Source: Solenopsis invicta (Eukaryota; Arthropoda; Insecta; Hymenoptera; Formicidae). Taken from it: a stretch of DNA of 64,000 nucleotides. This document shows, one piece after another, positions 22,161 to 35,158 of this stretch. The stretch's first letter is position 1, and each line of letters begins with the position of its first letter. A model generated the notes under the pieces. It was given only the letters and a program-made list of their open reading frames with translations, was not told the DNA's origin and searched no databases. The position numbers and the translations under genes are program-made. The stretch covers positions 9,075,770 through 9,139,769 of the forward strand of contig NC_052669.1 in NCBI RefSeq assembly GCF_016802725.1, in the 5' to 3' direction.

Positions 22161-25100
22161 GGAATGGAAATCTTCTCCGAGCACATGGCATGTTGAGAGT
22201 ATTTTCATTTAATATCTTGTATTGTGCTCTGTATACCGGTATTAAATACCGTATGATATTTTAAACTATATAGACATTAATATTCATAACAGATTAACAA
22301 AGGAAATTGTAGAAAAACACAAACTGCATGAAAATCAAAGAATATGTAACATAATAGTAATATTAAATTCATATTTAACTCAACGAAGTTATCTTTACGT
22401 TTGCAGTTTGACTAGATAAAAATAATTATAGTTAACTTTAACTCTACATTGTTTAGATTTAATCTAAAGTAACTAATCATTAAGTAACTGTTTTAACTTC
22501 GTGTAGTGATTCCTTTCAATTTTGAGTAAGTTGCTTTCCATATTCAAGCATTAAATCAAAAGTAATAAATGGCAAAAGCGTATCGTAGGGTAATTTAAAA
22601 ATAATTTAATGGCTATCTAATCGATCTATCAACACGTAAATATCACTCTTCGACAATCACGAACGTGCGAAATAGCCTTGTTAATCGGCCACTCTGCGTG
22701 GAGATGGTTGAGAGAACGACATGTGACCTTTTGACGGCGTGACAAACATGATTACGGTCAGGTTATAACTTGAAAGAAAAAAATCGGGAAAAATTCTTTT
22801 CAAGTGTATTTCTTTACTACGGAAAGAATCCCGCAGCGTCTTGAAAAAATAGCCGGAAAAACCCCACGCAAAGAAAGGAAACAACATGTCATTTTTCATT
22901 AAAACTTGGAACTTTCTTGTCTTAGTAGAACCCGCTTTATTTTGCATTCTTTTTCAGGATACAATATTGGCGAAATTCGCTACCTGAAGCACACATGGTT
23001 GTGGTCATGGCAAGACTCTTTTATTGCTAATATTCATTTTTTTTTCTTATTTAAGATTGCGTGAGAGAATAATTCGTATATTACAATATTTCGAATCGAC
23101 AACATAATTTTCATTTAACGGAAAGCGATAAAGTGAGTTTTATAAAACAACACATTTTTGGTTACATCACCAAGCCAAGAATTAATGCAAGTTAGATTAA
23201 TGCAAATTGACACTTTTAATCGTGATCCTCGTTAAAATTTAAAATATTCTTGTGATATCATATCGGAATTATCGATAAACAAAATTTATTGGACTAGTTA
23301 AATGCTGAATTTCTTGATTATTATGCAATTGTTGCGAGCAGCTCCGAGCGTAATCTCAATGCAAACAAATATAAATAATTTATTTCCGGTAACTTTATCT
23401 ACTTTCAATACGCTGCTATATTTTTAGGATGTTAAGGAAATATTTAAACTAGATAATTTTTTTTTTGAAAAGAATTTTGTTTTGTTGCATTGAAGTGAAT
23501 TTCTCAATGTATTTCTTAAGGTCATTCAAAATGTGGCCTGCATTGTTACTAACAATAAGATATATAGATACATTAGTCCCTTTCTCCTTTTAGAATACAA
23601 TATCCTGCAGGCATTCTGAAGTTCTTTTGGCAACAAAGGACGCATTCGCAAAAAGATGTGGACCAACTTTCTTTTAAATTCGAAAATGGTGCAATGTGGT
23701 GCAACGTCATGTAACATGACGTCAAATTCCCTGTGACCACGATCTATCTCAACACTAAGGTCATACAGTCACGATCAATATAGCTGTCCTAAGCCGAGGA
23801 AATTACCGGAAAGATTACCGTGCTCAGCCGTGATAATTAATGAATATGACAGATTCTCGTGAACGAGCGAGGATACCGAGATTCCGATTGATTGTACGGA
23901 ATTATGCAAACGCGCAATGCCGTGTAAATAATTATATCGCCACGTAAAAATAGAATACTGTAATTAATAATCATAAGTGTCTTCATTTCAAAAGATACGA
24001 CGTACAAAATATTATTATTAAATTTTTAATAAGCTTCTTTACTAATCTTTAGTAATTAAGGCTCAGTAATTTATACATCAATTATTTAATAATTGAGATA
24101 AAAGAATAAATGTTTAACAAATAAATATTTTTAATGTGCAGTGTTTGAAAAGCGATTAACATAAGTAGTCTTTCGCAAACATTTATATGAAGATAGATGC
24201 TCTTTGTGTGACCAGAATCGCATTTTAATTTCAAAATTAAAACGTAAACCCCTTCTTTCTTCTAAAGCTTTATTACCAAAAGAAATAACGTTTTGTCTTA
24301 TAAGCAGAGGAAGAATAAATATATGAATAAAAATAAAAAAAAAAGGGACTATTCGGAGCTACGTTAAATGTAATTTTTTTTCGTTAACTATATATTATAA
24401 AAACGAGCCGAAAAGGCAGAAAGCCCGTTCGTTCCTCTCGAAAAACCGTTTTCGTGGCGTGACCGTTAATTGCGCTATTTTCTACCGCTCGAGGCTCAAG
24501 GACAAATCTCAAACAAAACTACTCTCCTTCATTATCCTAGCTCGAGCAGCGGTGTCATGGAACGACCAGTAGCCTTTGTAATGATAATGCCAGCCTCTCT
24601 CGCGTACTTGGACATCTTTGTTTTTTCCTCGATGTTCCCTTGTGCCGGTTTCGTAAGATCAAGTCATTCGTTAGGTGATCTACAACTGTACAAATTTCGT
24701 ATGATCCATGGAAAGTATTAGCTTTTCTTTTCTTCTCCGTTTGCTCGTGAATGGCCAATTGGGCGCAGTTCTCTCAACCATGAGAAATCAAGAAGAAAAG
24801 GCGAAGACTGCCTTCTGAATAATGCAACAACGCTTCGTCATACTATGAAAATGCGAAGCTAATTCCTTTTGTTGGCTCCCGACGCAGCTCTTGAAGCTTG
24901 ATCCTCATACGGATTTTTAAAAAGTTTCTTTTAACTTTTATCTCTTAATTGATGTTTACATCACCCTCTAATAGCATTCTGTCCGTCTTTCCTTGTTCAG
25001 TAGATGCAATGGATAATCTAATTCAACAGAAAACGGATAACACACTAAATTTGGAGCTAAAGTGAGTGTTTATAATTTATCGAAGGAATGTCGCGTATCT

Positions 25101-25660
25101 CGCTGTGGAATAATCCCCATCATAACTTCTGAAAAGAAGTAAACTTTCCTTTAGCCCAACGGCGATGGTATCGCGCTATTGAAGGACATATTTCGAAAGC
25201 TTTGAGACTTGAGCGGCAAAAGATTACGACGTAAGTCAATCACGAAACAGACATTGTGTGCGTATCAAAAAGTAAAGTTTAGATGTGAACTTTTCCATTT
25301 CCGATCAACTGTGTATAATCGAATATTGACACGAGAGCGGAACGGAAACAAAATGAGATAGAAAGTTATTTGAAGTTCATTTTTAAATCATCAGGTAGGT
25401 TAATTATAAGGAAAGTTCGAAACGTTTAAGTAACATTCTAAGATATAAAGAAAATCTGATTTTTTTCTTATTATTTCTTCTTTATTATTACTTATTGTTT
25501 CTTATTATTGCTATTTTCTTAGTATTTCCTTATGTCAAATTTTTTTTAGAAAATTTCGAAACTTTATTTAAACAATAGTATGTTTCTTGAATATGACAAG
25601 AAAAAAAAGAGAGAAACTTGATGGGCTTTGATAATATCTCTTTGGTGATAATGATAATAG
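22161..25660. other. AT-rich stretch without a supported gene
   Basis: Nothing above background apart from the 23.7-kb palindrome listed separately. A small GC-richer patch at 24.45-24.72 kb has short opposing frames. T-rich low complexity occupies about 25.46-25.56 kb. Confidence 0.5.
23687..23724. promoter_or_regulatory. Tandem TGGTGCAAYG pair followed by a CRE-bearing palindrome
   Basis: TGGTGCAATG (23687-23696) and TGGTGCAACG (23697-23706) form a 10-bp tandem pair. Overlapping the second is a perfect inverted repeat, ACGTCATGT (23704-23712) and ACATGACGT (23714-23722), one base apart. Its right arm runs into a perfect CRE, TGACGTCA (23717-23724). CRE is the site of CREB/ATF-type bZIP factors, and TTGC half-sites on the other strand of the tandem pair resemble C/EBP half-sites. 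The 38-bp density of ordered motifs in plain AT-rich DNA suggests an enhancer module. This is inference. Confidence 0.4.
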
Positions 25661-25775
25661 ATTAAATAAAGAAGGGTAATGCTAATTAGAAGTCTACATA
25701 AGTTATTGGTGCGTGTATAAACATGTGATTATTCGATTGGCTCCTAATTGGCATTACCCTTATTTGTTTAATTTA
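25661..25775. mobile_element. Hairpin-forming inverted-repeat element, about 115 bp
   Basis: The left arm around AAGGGTAATGCTAATTAGAA (25672-25691) pairs with the right arm around CTCCTAATTGGCATTACCCT (25741-25760). Pairing continues outward through ATTAAA on the left and TTTAAT on the right, giving an arm of about 32 bp with few mismatches. The loop is about 45 bp. The structure fits a short fold-back or MITE element. A small-RNA precursor is conceivable, but the arm matches no miRNA I know. Confidence 0.5.
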
Positions 25776-26241
25776 ATTCTCTTGAATCTAGTTTGTGTTA
25801 GATTATTTGATAATGGATTGTACGCGATACAGTATATATAGATAATAATCGAAATAAAAAAAGAGAAAAGAAACATGTCTAGCGATTAGCTCGAGACTGA
25901 GCTTAACGCTACTTATTCATTCAGAGACGCGTTTCCGGTGGAAATACGTGTCGGAAACGACATCTTCCGCGTGTATTACGATGCAGTCGCGAATAAACGT
26001 TGGAACGAAACGTTTAGTCGTTGTCGTCACGTGCGTGTATGGATTTTACAATCCAAATCGAAATTATGATTATGTACTTGATCGCTTATATATATTTTCT
26101 AAAATAAATGCAATATATAGATATTCAACAAACGATTTGTAATTAGCTGAAAAAAATTAAACAAAATCAATATTTGTATTTCTTCTTCATTATACATATG
26201 TACATGCATGTGTGATTTATATTTAATTATTCAAACAACTG

Positions 26242-26470
26242 TACACTGAGAAAAAAAAATTGGTTGAAAAACTAAAATATTTAGTCCGATACGCACAACT
26301 AAACATTGGGTTGATTCAACAATTATGTAATTGCACGAAAAAAGATGGAATTCATTTATATTAACCATTCCAATTTTTTAACTAAGAATTAATTAAATCA
26401 ACTCAATATTTAGTCGTGCGTATCGGACCAAATATTTTACTTTTTCAATCAATTTTTTTTTCTCAGTGTA
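26242..26470. mobile_element. MITE with about 78-bp terminal inverted repeats
   Basis: The element starts TACACTGAGAAAAAAAAATT at 26242 and ends with its reverse complement at 26470. The first 78 bases of each end match at about 70 positions. Most differences are C/T or G/A transitions, including at CACAAC versus CACGAC. A TA lies at each extreme, which fits TA-target insertion of the Tc1/mariner type. The interior is only about 70 bp and has no coding sequence, so this is a nonautonomous copy. It is the clearest transposable element in the window. Confidence 0.85.
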
Positions 26471-26808
26471 AGAAAATAATGCAATTAACCTACTTGATAA
26501 TTTAAAAATGAACTTGAAACAAAACTTTCTATCTCATTTATGATTATTGGTTTAACGATGTTTCGATTTTTTCTGTGATTTTTTTTAAAGAATAAATTTG
26601 AGAAATGCATTTTTTTTATTCCAGCGAAAATAATATTCCTGTAATACATCTCTCCATAAACTTGTAAAGAATCTGGTATTTGCTGCATTATATAATTCCC
26701 AATATCATTAGCTCGTTAAGAGAAAAAATAATTAGTGCACAGATAACTATCGCGGGAAGGAAGAGGGACACATACTCAAGCAGAATATCAGATATCACAT
26801 AGGATATC

Positions 26809-26885
26809 ATATGCGTGCTTAAACGCATATCTATTGTGTATGCGTGCATCTGTCGTGTATGCGTGCATTTATTGTATATGCGTGC
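26809..26885. repeat. 19-bp minisatellite, three units, with adjoining palindrome
   Basis: Three consecutive 19-bp units occupy 26829-26847, 26848-26866 and 26867-26885, each of the form ATYTRTYGTRTATGCGTGC. Immediately left, ATATGCGT (26809-26816) and ACGCATAT (26823-26830) form a perfect 8-bp inverted repeat with a 6-base loop. The first arm contains the same TATGCGTGC core, so a degenerate fourth unit precedes the array. Confidence 0.85.
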
Positions 26886-28079
26886 GCGTTTGCGAGACAG
26901 CGTACACGGCGAGTGAAAGATGCGATATGGCTCGAGCCAATGCAATATTCCTCTCGTAATGTTTCCTCAGACCTTTCTTTCACCTTTTGTACCCTTCTCC
27001 TCTTTCTTACCATGGTTCCCCCGTTTCGTATCGCGAAGCTTCTCGCCCGCCGCTTTCACGTGTACGCCGAAGTCACGAATGTGCGTGCATTCGTATTCCA
27101 GCTGTCCGGCTGTTGAATTTACTGTCCACCTCTTTGTTTCCTGGAACCACAATGCCTCGCAAGCGAATTAGGCGTGTGTTCGCGGGTGATCAAAATATTT
27201 TTTCCTCGTCGCGAATACGTGGAGCCGTGCATCCGAGTGCATAGGTGCGTATAATTGCACGGAGGTAGGGACAGGAGTGGAATTCGATAATCGAGTCGAG
27301 TCTCGCAATCGGAATTATGCAGATCGAGCGACGAGGGAAAACAGATGGCATCATCCGAAGATTACGATGTAGATTTCAAGGCCATTCCATCCTTCCTGCG
27401 TTAATTTGTCAGGTGTAACTTCGTGTACGAAAATAATACGTTTTGTTAATTCTCCCTCACAAAACATGTTCACTTAAAATTTCACGAAACTATGAAGGAA
27501 AAAAATGACTTTCGTCATTTTAAATAAATAAGAAATTAAAGCGGAATTAAATAAAGACGCTGTCCTATGACAACGCCCTTTATAGCTAGAATAAAAATTT
27601 AGTAAATTTATACTGGATGTCAGCGACACATTCTATCTTTATTGGTATTTTATCGTTTTGCGATATCAATTTTTATTTACATGTATGAACTTGGAATTAC
27701 ATCGATTATAGTACAAAATCTCGCTAAATTCTATGATGCATGGAGAATTACTCATAACTAACGATAAGTCAAGTTTGTGTGATAATTGCCTGAAGAATTC
27801 AAAAATTGATAGTTTCCCATGGAAACTTTTTACTGATGGAAACTCGCAGCTGCATCTCGAAACACAGTTGAATCGCGCGTCACATGACGCTCCGAAATGA
27901 GCAGCGAGACAATTTTAGATTTTGAAATTTCATCCCGCGAGATCTTTCTGCGGCGAGGAAAAAATGTCCTAACCGGTCATTAGCGGCTTCGCCGAAGTTT
28001 TCCTTTTGGATCCGTTCAGGATCATTAGGTAGACTTAGGCCAGGAAGAAGGAAGAAGGATTACATCGTGAGCACAAAGG
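26886..28079. other. Stretch without a supported gene
   Basis: GC-richer from about 26.88 to 27.35 kb with overlapping open frames on both strands, then AT-rich. A 7-bp inverted repeat AGTTTCC/GGAAACT lies at 27811-27827. No gene supported. Confidence 0.4.
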
Positions 28080-28640
28080 CCCCTAATTCGAGAGTACTGC
28101 ACTCCATTTGCTTTGTGTAGCGGCACGTGAAGCCGATACAAAGAAGATTGACGACATTCCAATTAGACTTCCGCCAGGAAGTGACATTCCGCCCATGGGA
28201 ACATTCGCGATTGATTTGCGATCAATACCGGTCGCGACGATCGATCGATTCGCGCAACGTCGCGAGAAGAAATTTGCAATCGAATTTGCGTTTGTTTGCA
28301 TCCACGATTTGTAAATGTTTCTTCGCAGGGTTATAGGCCCCGAGCCGCGAATTGCGCGAGGTATCCTCGGGACGAAAACACCGTGATGGTGGCGGCAGGT
28401 GCTTCCGAGCAGCAAAAGCAGCACGAGCTCAAGGAAGAGAGCGGCTTCGCGGGTATGGGATTTAAAGGGGGTCGAGGAGCGCAGAGAGGAGAAGAGAAGC
28501 AGAAGAGACCGACGAGCGGCGAAGGAAAAAGATAGAGGGAGAAATCCCGTCGGAGTCCTCGCGATGTGATCCTGTTTAACGATAATGGCTGCGAGGTAGA
28601 CGCGTGCCAGCTGGGTAACGCTTTCGGGGTCTGATTTTTA

Positions 28641-28676
<36 letters not shown>

Positions 28677-28930
28677 TTTTTCTTCTTCCTCCTCTTCTTT
28701 GCTCCTGGTGGAACCCGCAATCCGACCGAGGGCAGATGGTTCGGGCCACCTTACCTTGTCGTCGCGAGGCCTCGGGGCCTCGATTCTTCACCGTCTAAAA
28801 AAAGGACAGACGACGGTCCACCTCGGCTCGGGAGGACACTAGTGTGTGCTGTACTTCTCGTACGTACCGCGGTGTCACGAGGTGGTTTTGCCGTGGCCGG
28901 TGTAAACAGCGCGCACACTCGGCACGAGTA
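28080..28930. other. CpG-rich block
   Basis: GC-rich with short open frames in several phases on both strands. It contains the (TC)n tract at 28645-28672 and the minus-strand donor described at 28755. It could carry an untranslated or first coding exon of a minus-strand gene. Confidence 0.4.
28645..28672. repeat. (TC)n microsatellite
   Basis: A 28-base uninterrupted TC run followed by a pyrimidine-rich extension to about 28695. Confidence 0.95.
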
Positions 28931-29017
28931 AAATAATGCAATACCGTTACACACATGGTTCGTGTCGGTAATGATTCCGAAAGCAAGTTCTTTGACACGC
29001 ACGTGCCAGCCGCTCAT
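28755..29017 (-). CDS. Possible minus-strand exon ending at a consensus donor
   Basis: On the minus strand the sequence GACGACAAG|GTAAGGTGG gives a strong splice donor, with the last exon base at 28755. An open frame starting at an ATG at 29015-29017 runs 88 codons and reads straight into the donor, its stop being the TAA inside GTAAGG, so the frame would stay open after splicing. Against it, another minus frame overlaps (28795-28998), the translation shows no domain and the region is CpG-rich. It may equally be an untranslated exon or chance. Confidence 0.2.
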
Positions 29018-32000
29018 AATAAGAAAGTTTCAATGATGGTGCGTGAATCATTTCGAGTATTTTGGACGGACATACGCGGGCAAACTGTTACATTATTGTT
29101 GATTGATTTACCCAAGCAACAAATGGATTTGCCGAATGTCTTTTTTTAGTACAATCAGAATATTTTATGTTTATTTTCTAGGTTTTTGACGCTGGCAGAG
29201 ATAAAAATATCACAAAATGTTAAATTTAAAAAATAATTATTATATATATACCTAACTGTATGCGGTCAAGATTATTATATGATTTTCTTGGAATTGCACA
29301 GGGTGGTGCCTGCACGTACGCACGATGTTAAAACTCGCAAATATTTATTAATCTCAAAGGAGATTACAGTTTACGATAAAGTATTATATTTACATATATG
29401 ATTTTTTTTAACTCTTTTGATACTTTTATCTCTCTATTCTCGGAATCTATTCCGATTATAAGCATTTGAATAGTACATAAACAATGAACTGAAGTCATTG
29501 TCAAAAGCATTATGTCGTATAGGCATTAATTACGCCATTAATCTTATCAACGTATCAGGCGCGATTGGAGGAAACTTTGAAAATACAAATCTATTCAACG
29601 TCGACAAGAGTAAACGTCGTTTTCGCAATATATAGTTGTAAAATTTATTCTTCTCAGTTGATATTACAGCGAACTTCATACGATGCAGTAGCACATCCAC
29701 GTTAGCTGGAGAAATCAATACTATATTATGTGTATAAGATTGCTTAAATTAAATTATTTTTTTGAGTCTGAAAAAATCTGTTTATTCTAAAATATTTAAG
29801 AAATATACGCTTTATTCTATTTTTTTAAATGAATAAATTAATGTAACAGAAATGAGATATAGGCTTTTGAAATTGTTGTTTCATCAAAAGGTATTTTCAT
29901 CATGTTGGGTATGTAACAATTGCCGTTTAAGACGCGTTCAGCGATATATAATATAGAGAATATGTATTATGGGCGTCACGTAGTTATATAATGAGAGACG
30001 AGGGTGTGTGAGAGAAAAGCAGCCTCCAAAGAAGTCGGGTTAAACTGGTAGTGACGTCCCTTTTTCCGCATGAGATGATTCACGATTGGGAATCGTCTGG
30101 TCTAGTCTTCGCTTATGTATGTGTGCATTCATCGTTATCGCTGGTTATTAAGAAAAAAGGAAGAATTCAGAGCGTTCAGAGCAAATATCAAAGAGATTGT
30201 GATAAAAAACGTATCTTTTGGCAAATGTAAAAATTCTGGTGTTAATATTTGAGTGTGTATATTATTTGGTAATTTTGTAACGCTACTTGTTATCAAATAT
30301 GCAAGTTATACAAAAGTCATTTTTTTAACTAAAAAAAATATACATATATATAAATATTAGAGCTATACACATATATCTTATGACAGTAAGTATAACGTTT
30401 TAAATATCGCGTTTAAGAATTAAATTACATGCATTACGTTATATTCGTGTAGATATTAAAAATAATTATAAGATTATTATATGGTTTTACTGCAGTCAAT
30501 GAATCCTTTTTTTTCACAATAAGAATCGTACATATCGTGTTACAATGCGTGTATAGACAGAATTATGCGATAACTCTCTATATCTATACCGCGAAAATGA
30601 AGAGTGATCGATGGAGCGTATGCAAAGATTGCTGTTTCAATTCTGGACATACGTTGTGTTGTATGCTGACACACCTTAAAACGTGTCTTTCTTGAGTTTG
30701 CTTTTCCAGGGAATGAGATAACTCGATTCCTGACACCGAGTTACTCTTTAATTGCTCTTCATATATTGCCTTCGCATAAAGCATTGACGCATGTTACATA
30801 ACGCAATGTAGATTCTTTTAAGGATTTGCTCCATTGGAAACGTCTTATCTGCCCAAGTGTTTACTACGAGATTATTCACGCAAACAGAGTACGTGTAACT
30901 AATTTTCAATAGCAGAAATTGTACAATCATTGGTGCGTTGCATATGGTTAAAATTCAAAAATTTCCGGCCTAAGAATTATAATAAAGATGGTAAAATAAA
31001 GCAATTATTTTTATTATTCAATAATCATTCCTTATTTAAATACATTTTTAGAATAATGAATTAATTTTTTTTATTACAAAAAATATTCTGAATTTGAATT
31101 AAATACCGCAAAAATCATGTCTTCATTAATAAATTTTTTCCATAACTCAAGATTTAGTTTTGAAAATAAAAAATAGTTACTTTTATTTTAAAAATTAAAA
31201 TCTTATTTGCGTAAAAAAAATTTACTAGCAGAGAAATGACTTCCGCAATGTGAAATCATTTTAAGGATCAAAATTCAGAAATATTATTTTTAGTGCTATA
31301 AAAAAATCATTTCATCGTTCGAACATTGAAATAAAGGGTAATTATAAAATAAAAACGGTTATTTTATGTATATTTTTTTATATACTTGGGCTGGAAAGTA
31401 TCTTCCGTTAATCGCTAATAGACATTGCTGAATATTAAACAGATATTTATTTCGAGAAAAATTCTTTTTTAAAATCTTTTCTTCTTCATATAATCACTTG
31501 AATCGATGTTCAAAATGTAATTATTTTCATATTTATATTTGACATATAGAATGACTATAAAGTCTTTGTACTGCTTTAAACTTTCATAATTTCCGTTCTA
31601 TATATGATAAAATTAATCTGTATAAAGGAGATAACTGAAAGAATTTATTTCATGTTTATATTTATTCTCAGAACTGTTATTTCTGAACGTATTCACTCTA
31701 TCATATCTATATGTATACAAATCGCAAGATAAGATTCTGAATTTATAATGTATAATGGATATTAATTTATATAATATTATCTGAAAGCACACACAAGTTA
31801 TTAATAGTCTAAAAGAAGCTTTGTTGAATGAATAATCTTATTATCTTGTTATAATTGTAGAATTGTAAATTAAAAAAATTATCTCAACACAATAATAATT
31901 GTATGAATGTGTTTCATAAAAAAGATTCAATAGGCTCAAAAGCAATGAACAAGCGACTTTTTCTATATATATATATATATATAATTTATTTTGACAGAAA

Positions 32001-32329
32001 AATTGTCACAAATAGATTGCTACATGTTAAACTTGACTACACTGCAATTCTACAATGTATTTCATATTGAAATTATCATATGAGATGAATATTATGAAAG
32101 TTGAAAAAAAATTCTATAATCATGTTTTGATTTAATATATGATAAATCATATATCAAATTTATATTAGAATAAAGAATAAAGTTCGAATTTCCGCGAATG
32201 CCACTTCATTCATAAATTCAAAACGATGCTCAAATTTCGAACATTGTGTTTCTATCGATCAATGCGGTATAAAGGACGGTATAAAAGACAGGATAATTAT
32301 CATATCTAAGAGTGCACCCATTTCGGTAT
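28931..32329. other. AT-rich stretch without a gene
   Basis: Long AT-rich DNA with a (TA)10 tract at 31964-31983. A plus-strand donor-like word, GACA|GTAAGTAT, occurs near 30383-30394 without an open frame before it. No hairpins or repeats of note. Confidence 0.55.
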
Positions 32330-32970
32330 TATTTCCGTCTAGTTTGATGCACCTTCTTCAACCCCCTCATGCATTCGCTTCTTTCCAATCGCGTCCGACC
32401 TTTTCGTGTTCGCTCGAGGTACGATGCTCCAGTAAATCGTGGCCGCACGCGTGCTCTTACGCACACGCGTAGAGGTCCGCGAATAAAACGTGTAAAATCC
32501 AACGCGCACCTACACCGGTCTGACCTGCATGCACACGTACGTGAGAGCGGAGGATTGATCGCAGGAGAGGCAGGTGCTGAGAGAGCGACAGCTGCGAGCG
32601 CGCGATCTTCCTTCACGAAACGGGAACGGAGCGCCTCTTCGCGCCGCTCCTTCTCGCACCGAAGGTCCGCGCTTGCAGCATACGTACGCCTGCTGAAGAA
32701 TAAAAAATGGCTGGGGTTAAGGGCCAAGTTGAAAAGGACAAGGGAGACGCGAGTCCTCTTCTTTCCTACTGCGAATATTCATGGATCCGTCGGAAGGACA
32801 CTCCACGAGGATATCGATGCCTAACCGGCGACGACCGCGCGAACGCTGGTGCATAGTTGATAATACCCACGTCAATGGTCTCACGCAGACGCAATCCTAT
32901 GCATCGACGATGGAACGGTGATTATTAACGAGCAGCTGCACTCTCTTGTCGATGCGACTTCGGTAGAGGA
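32330..32970. other. CpG-rich block
   Basis: GC-rich sequence with a 151-codon plus frame (ATG at 32369) and a 132-codon minus frame (32329-32727) on top of one another. Both translations are Arg/Ala/Ser-rich without domains. Neither can be preferred, and neither ends at a convincing donor. Promoter or untranslated-exon DNA is plausible. Confidence 0.4.
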
Positions 32971-33980
32971 CGAGTCGCGTGCATTCGTGTTTCGTTCTGC
33001 ACTTATTTAAAACGCTAGATTTATGAGTTGTGAGCTTTTATCTCTTTTAATCCGATATTGATATAACTCTACTGGGCCTAATGCCAAAGACGTCTTATTA
33101 ATGTTATTGATGTTGAATGATAAATACTGTCATTGATACGTAAATTTGATACTTGAGGAAATAGACCGCTTTGAATTGATGTAACACAAGAGTGTCACGC
33201 ATTTCATACTTTTATTAGTTAAAATATAATCTAAATCTTCGTAAACACAAATTAAAATTGTAACTATAAGCTAATTATTAATTTATAAAAGGAAAGAAAG
33301 AATATAAAAAAAGCACTCTATCAAATGCAATCTTGAAATGACGAGTAATCCAATGTCTCTCGTAACAATGTAACTTTCAATTACACGTTTTACTCTATTG
33401 TGCATCATCTCAATAATTAGAACACGTCAAACTTACATTACGACAATATCGTGAAATTAATATAATGATCATGTGTCAAAATGTTCTTAATGATATTTAA
33501 TTACTAATTTATAATATCTCACGACATGATATTTCGCTGCATTAAATATCATTTGCGAAGCTACAACGAAGCGCGTATATATAATCCCATTTAAACGAAT
33601 ACCTACCGAACAGGATACCGCTCTGCCAATACCCTCTTTATGCAAACAAAGACGCAACACCTGGCAGAATGGCGCGCATCCTACGGATGTTTTTGCGCTG
33701 CGAATGGCGCAGTGCTCCGCCGCGTGCTGCACCACGCCGCACTGCACCACGCCATTCGGCTGCCACTGACCAAGTTGCAAAAGTTTAAATTGCTGACGTA
33801 CACATTGTAATCTGGCCACTTGTTAGTGCGTACCCGCACTTCTTTCCTCTCTTTCTCTCGGTTTACTTTCCTCTGCCCCCTTCAATCTGCTTTATTTTGG
33901 CGAATGGTCCTCGTGCATCCGCGTGACGATAAATGGAGCCCCGCGCGTAATTCTTTTTTTTTCTTTTTTTAAACCAATAA

Positions 33981-34090
33981 CAGTTGGCGAACACGCGAAA
34001 AACGTCGAGGAAACCGCACAAAGCCTGATACAATCAACGCGCGATAGGCTTGGAATAAAAAAAAGGAGAAAAGAGGAGAGGTTGTAAAAG
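33981..34090 (+). repeat. Diverged direct repeat, copy 1 of 2
   Basis: A segment of about 110 bp with the ordered words GGCGAACACGCGAAAAACGT, GATACAATCAACGCG, GGCTTGGAATAAAA and GAGAGGTTGT. Copy 2 at 35159-35260 has the same order. Copy 1 keeps CpG where copy 2 has TG or CA, so copy 2 looks decayed by methyl-CpG deamination. No family recognised. It may be an old interspersed repeat. Confidence 0.65.
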
Positions 34091-35158
34091 GGAAAAGGGA
34101 GATGGTACCGACTTGAGCATTGCCGCGAGCAATTTTGACAAAACAAAACGGCAGGCAGGAGGGCTTAAGGAAGGAGGTAGGGAGAAATGAGGAATTATTG
34201 AAATTACGGCGTTGCGCCAACGCCAACAGGAAGCAGTTACTGCTTCCCCTTTGGATAAAGCACGGGCCTTATTTCTTTTCCGCCAATTTGCTCGCGAAAA
34301 GTTCCTGTATGCTGCACAAAAATTGATTCACAGTCAACACGTACCGGTGGTTATTCACAACGCGTACTAAAATTTATTGTAAATATTGTAAATTTAAAAA
34401 ACCACTTTCTTTGATCTTTATAAATTATAATACGTACGCATTTATGCTTATAAAGAAACAACATAATATATGCAAAATGTCCCTAAATTAATAAATACTT
34501 TCATGACAAATTTTTTTGTAACATTTTAAGACGAAAATTTTTGTACAAAAATGTCTGAGGCTATAATCGTTTTTAAATGGAAAGAGTTTAAAGAGATCAC
34601 GAATGACAGTGCTAGAACAAAAACAATAATTTAAACAGAAATAAACAAAAACAGTTTTATAATGAAACTCTTATTGCATATTTGCAAAATAATTTTATTG
34701 AATTATATGCGCGTGTGTGTTAAGTTGTTAATTATTTCTCTATTATTTTTAATGTCATGATTGGCTGTTATTATAAATTACTATTTTTTTTTTGGAAGAG
34801 AAAAACTCTTCAAAAGATTCCCCCCAGACTTAAAGGACCTTGGGATCCCAGAGGAATATTGAATTTGATACTTATGCATCGTCCACAATGTTCCACAAGT
34901 ATCGCCTACTAAAAAAATCTCTTCGATCTATCTCTGACTTTAGTGATCTGTTAGTATGCTAAACCTAAACGATTCAGCTATCTCTACGGTAAAACTATTT
35001 ATTTATAATATATTATTGTATTATATAGATCGACCTAATTTAGTTTATTAATGGCTCATCATCGTTAATCATTCCATGTTGGAAAATATATAATTATTTA
35101 AAAAATAGTGTTCTACTACATCTCACTAATGATTGACACTAATAATGTCAACGTATTC

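Noticed and set aside
32329..32824. Opposing frames of 132 and 151 codons
   Set aside because: Mutually overlapping, Arg/Ala/Ser-rich, no recognised domain and no donor at the ends.
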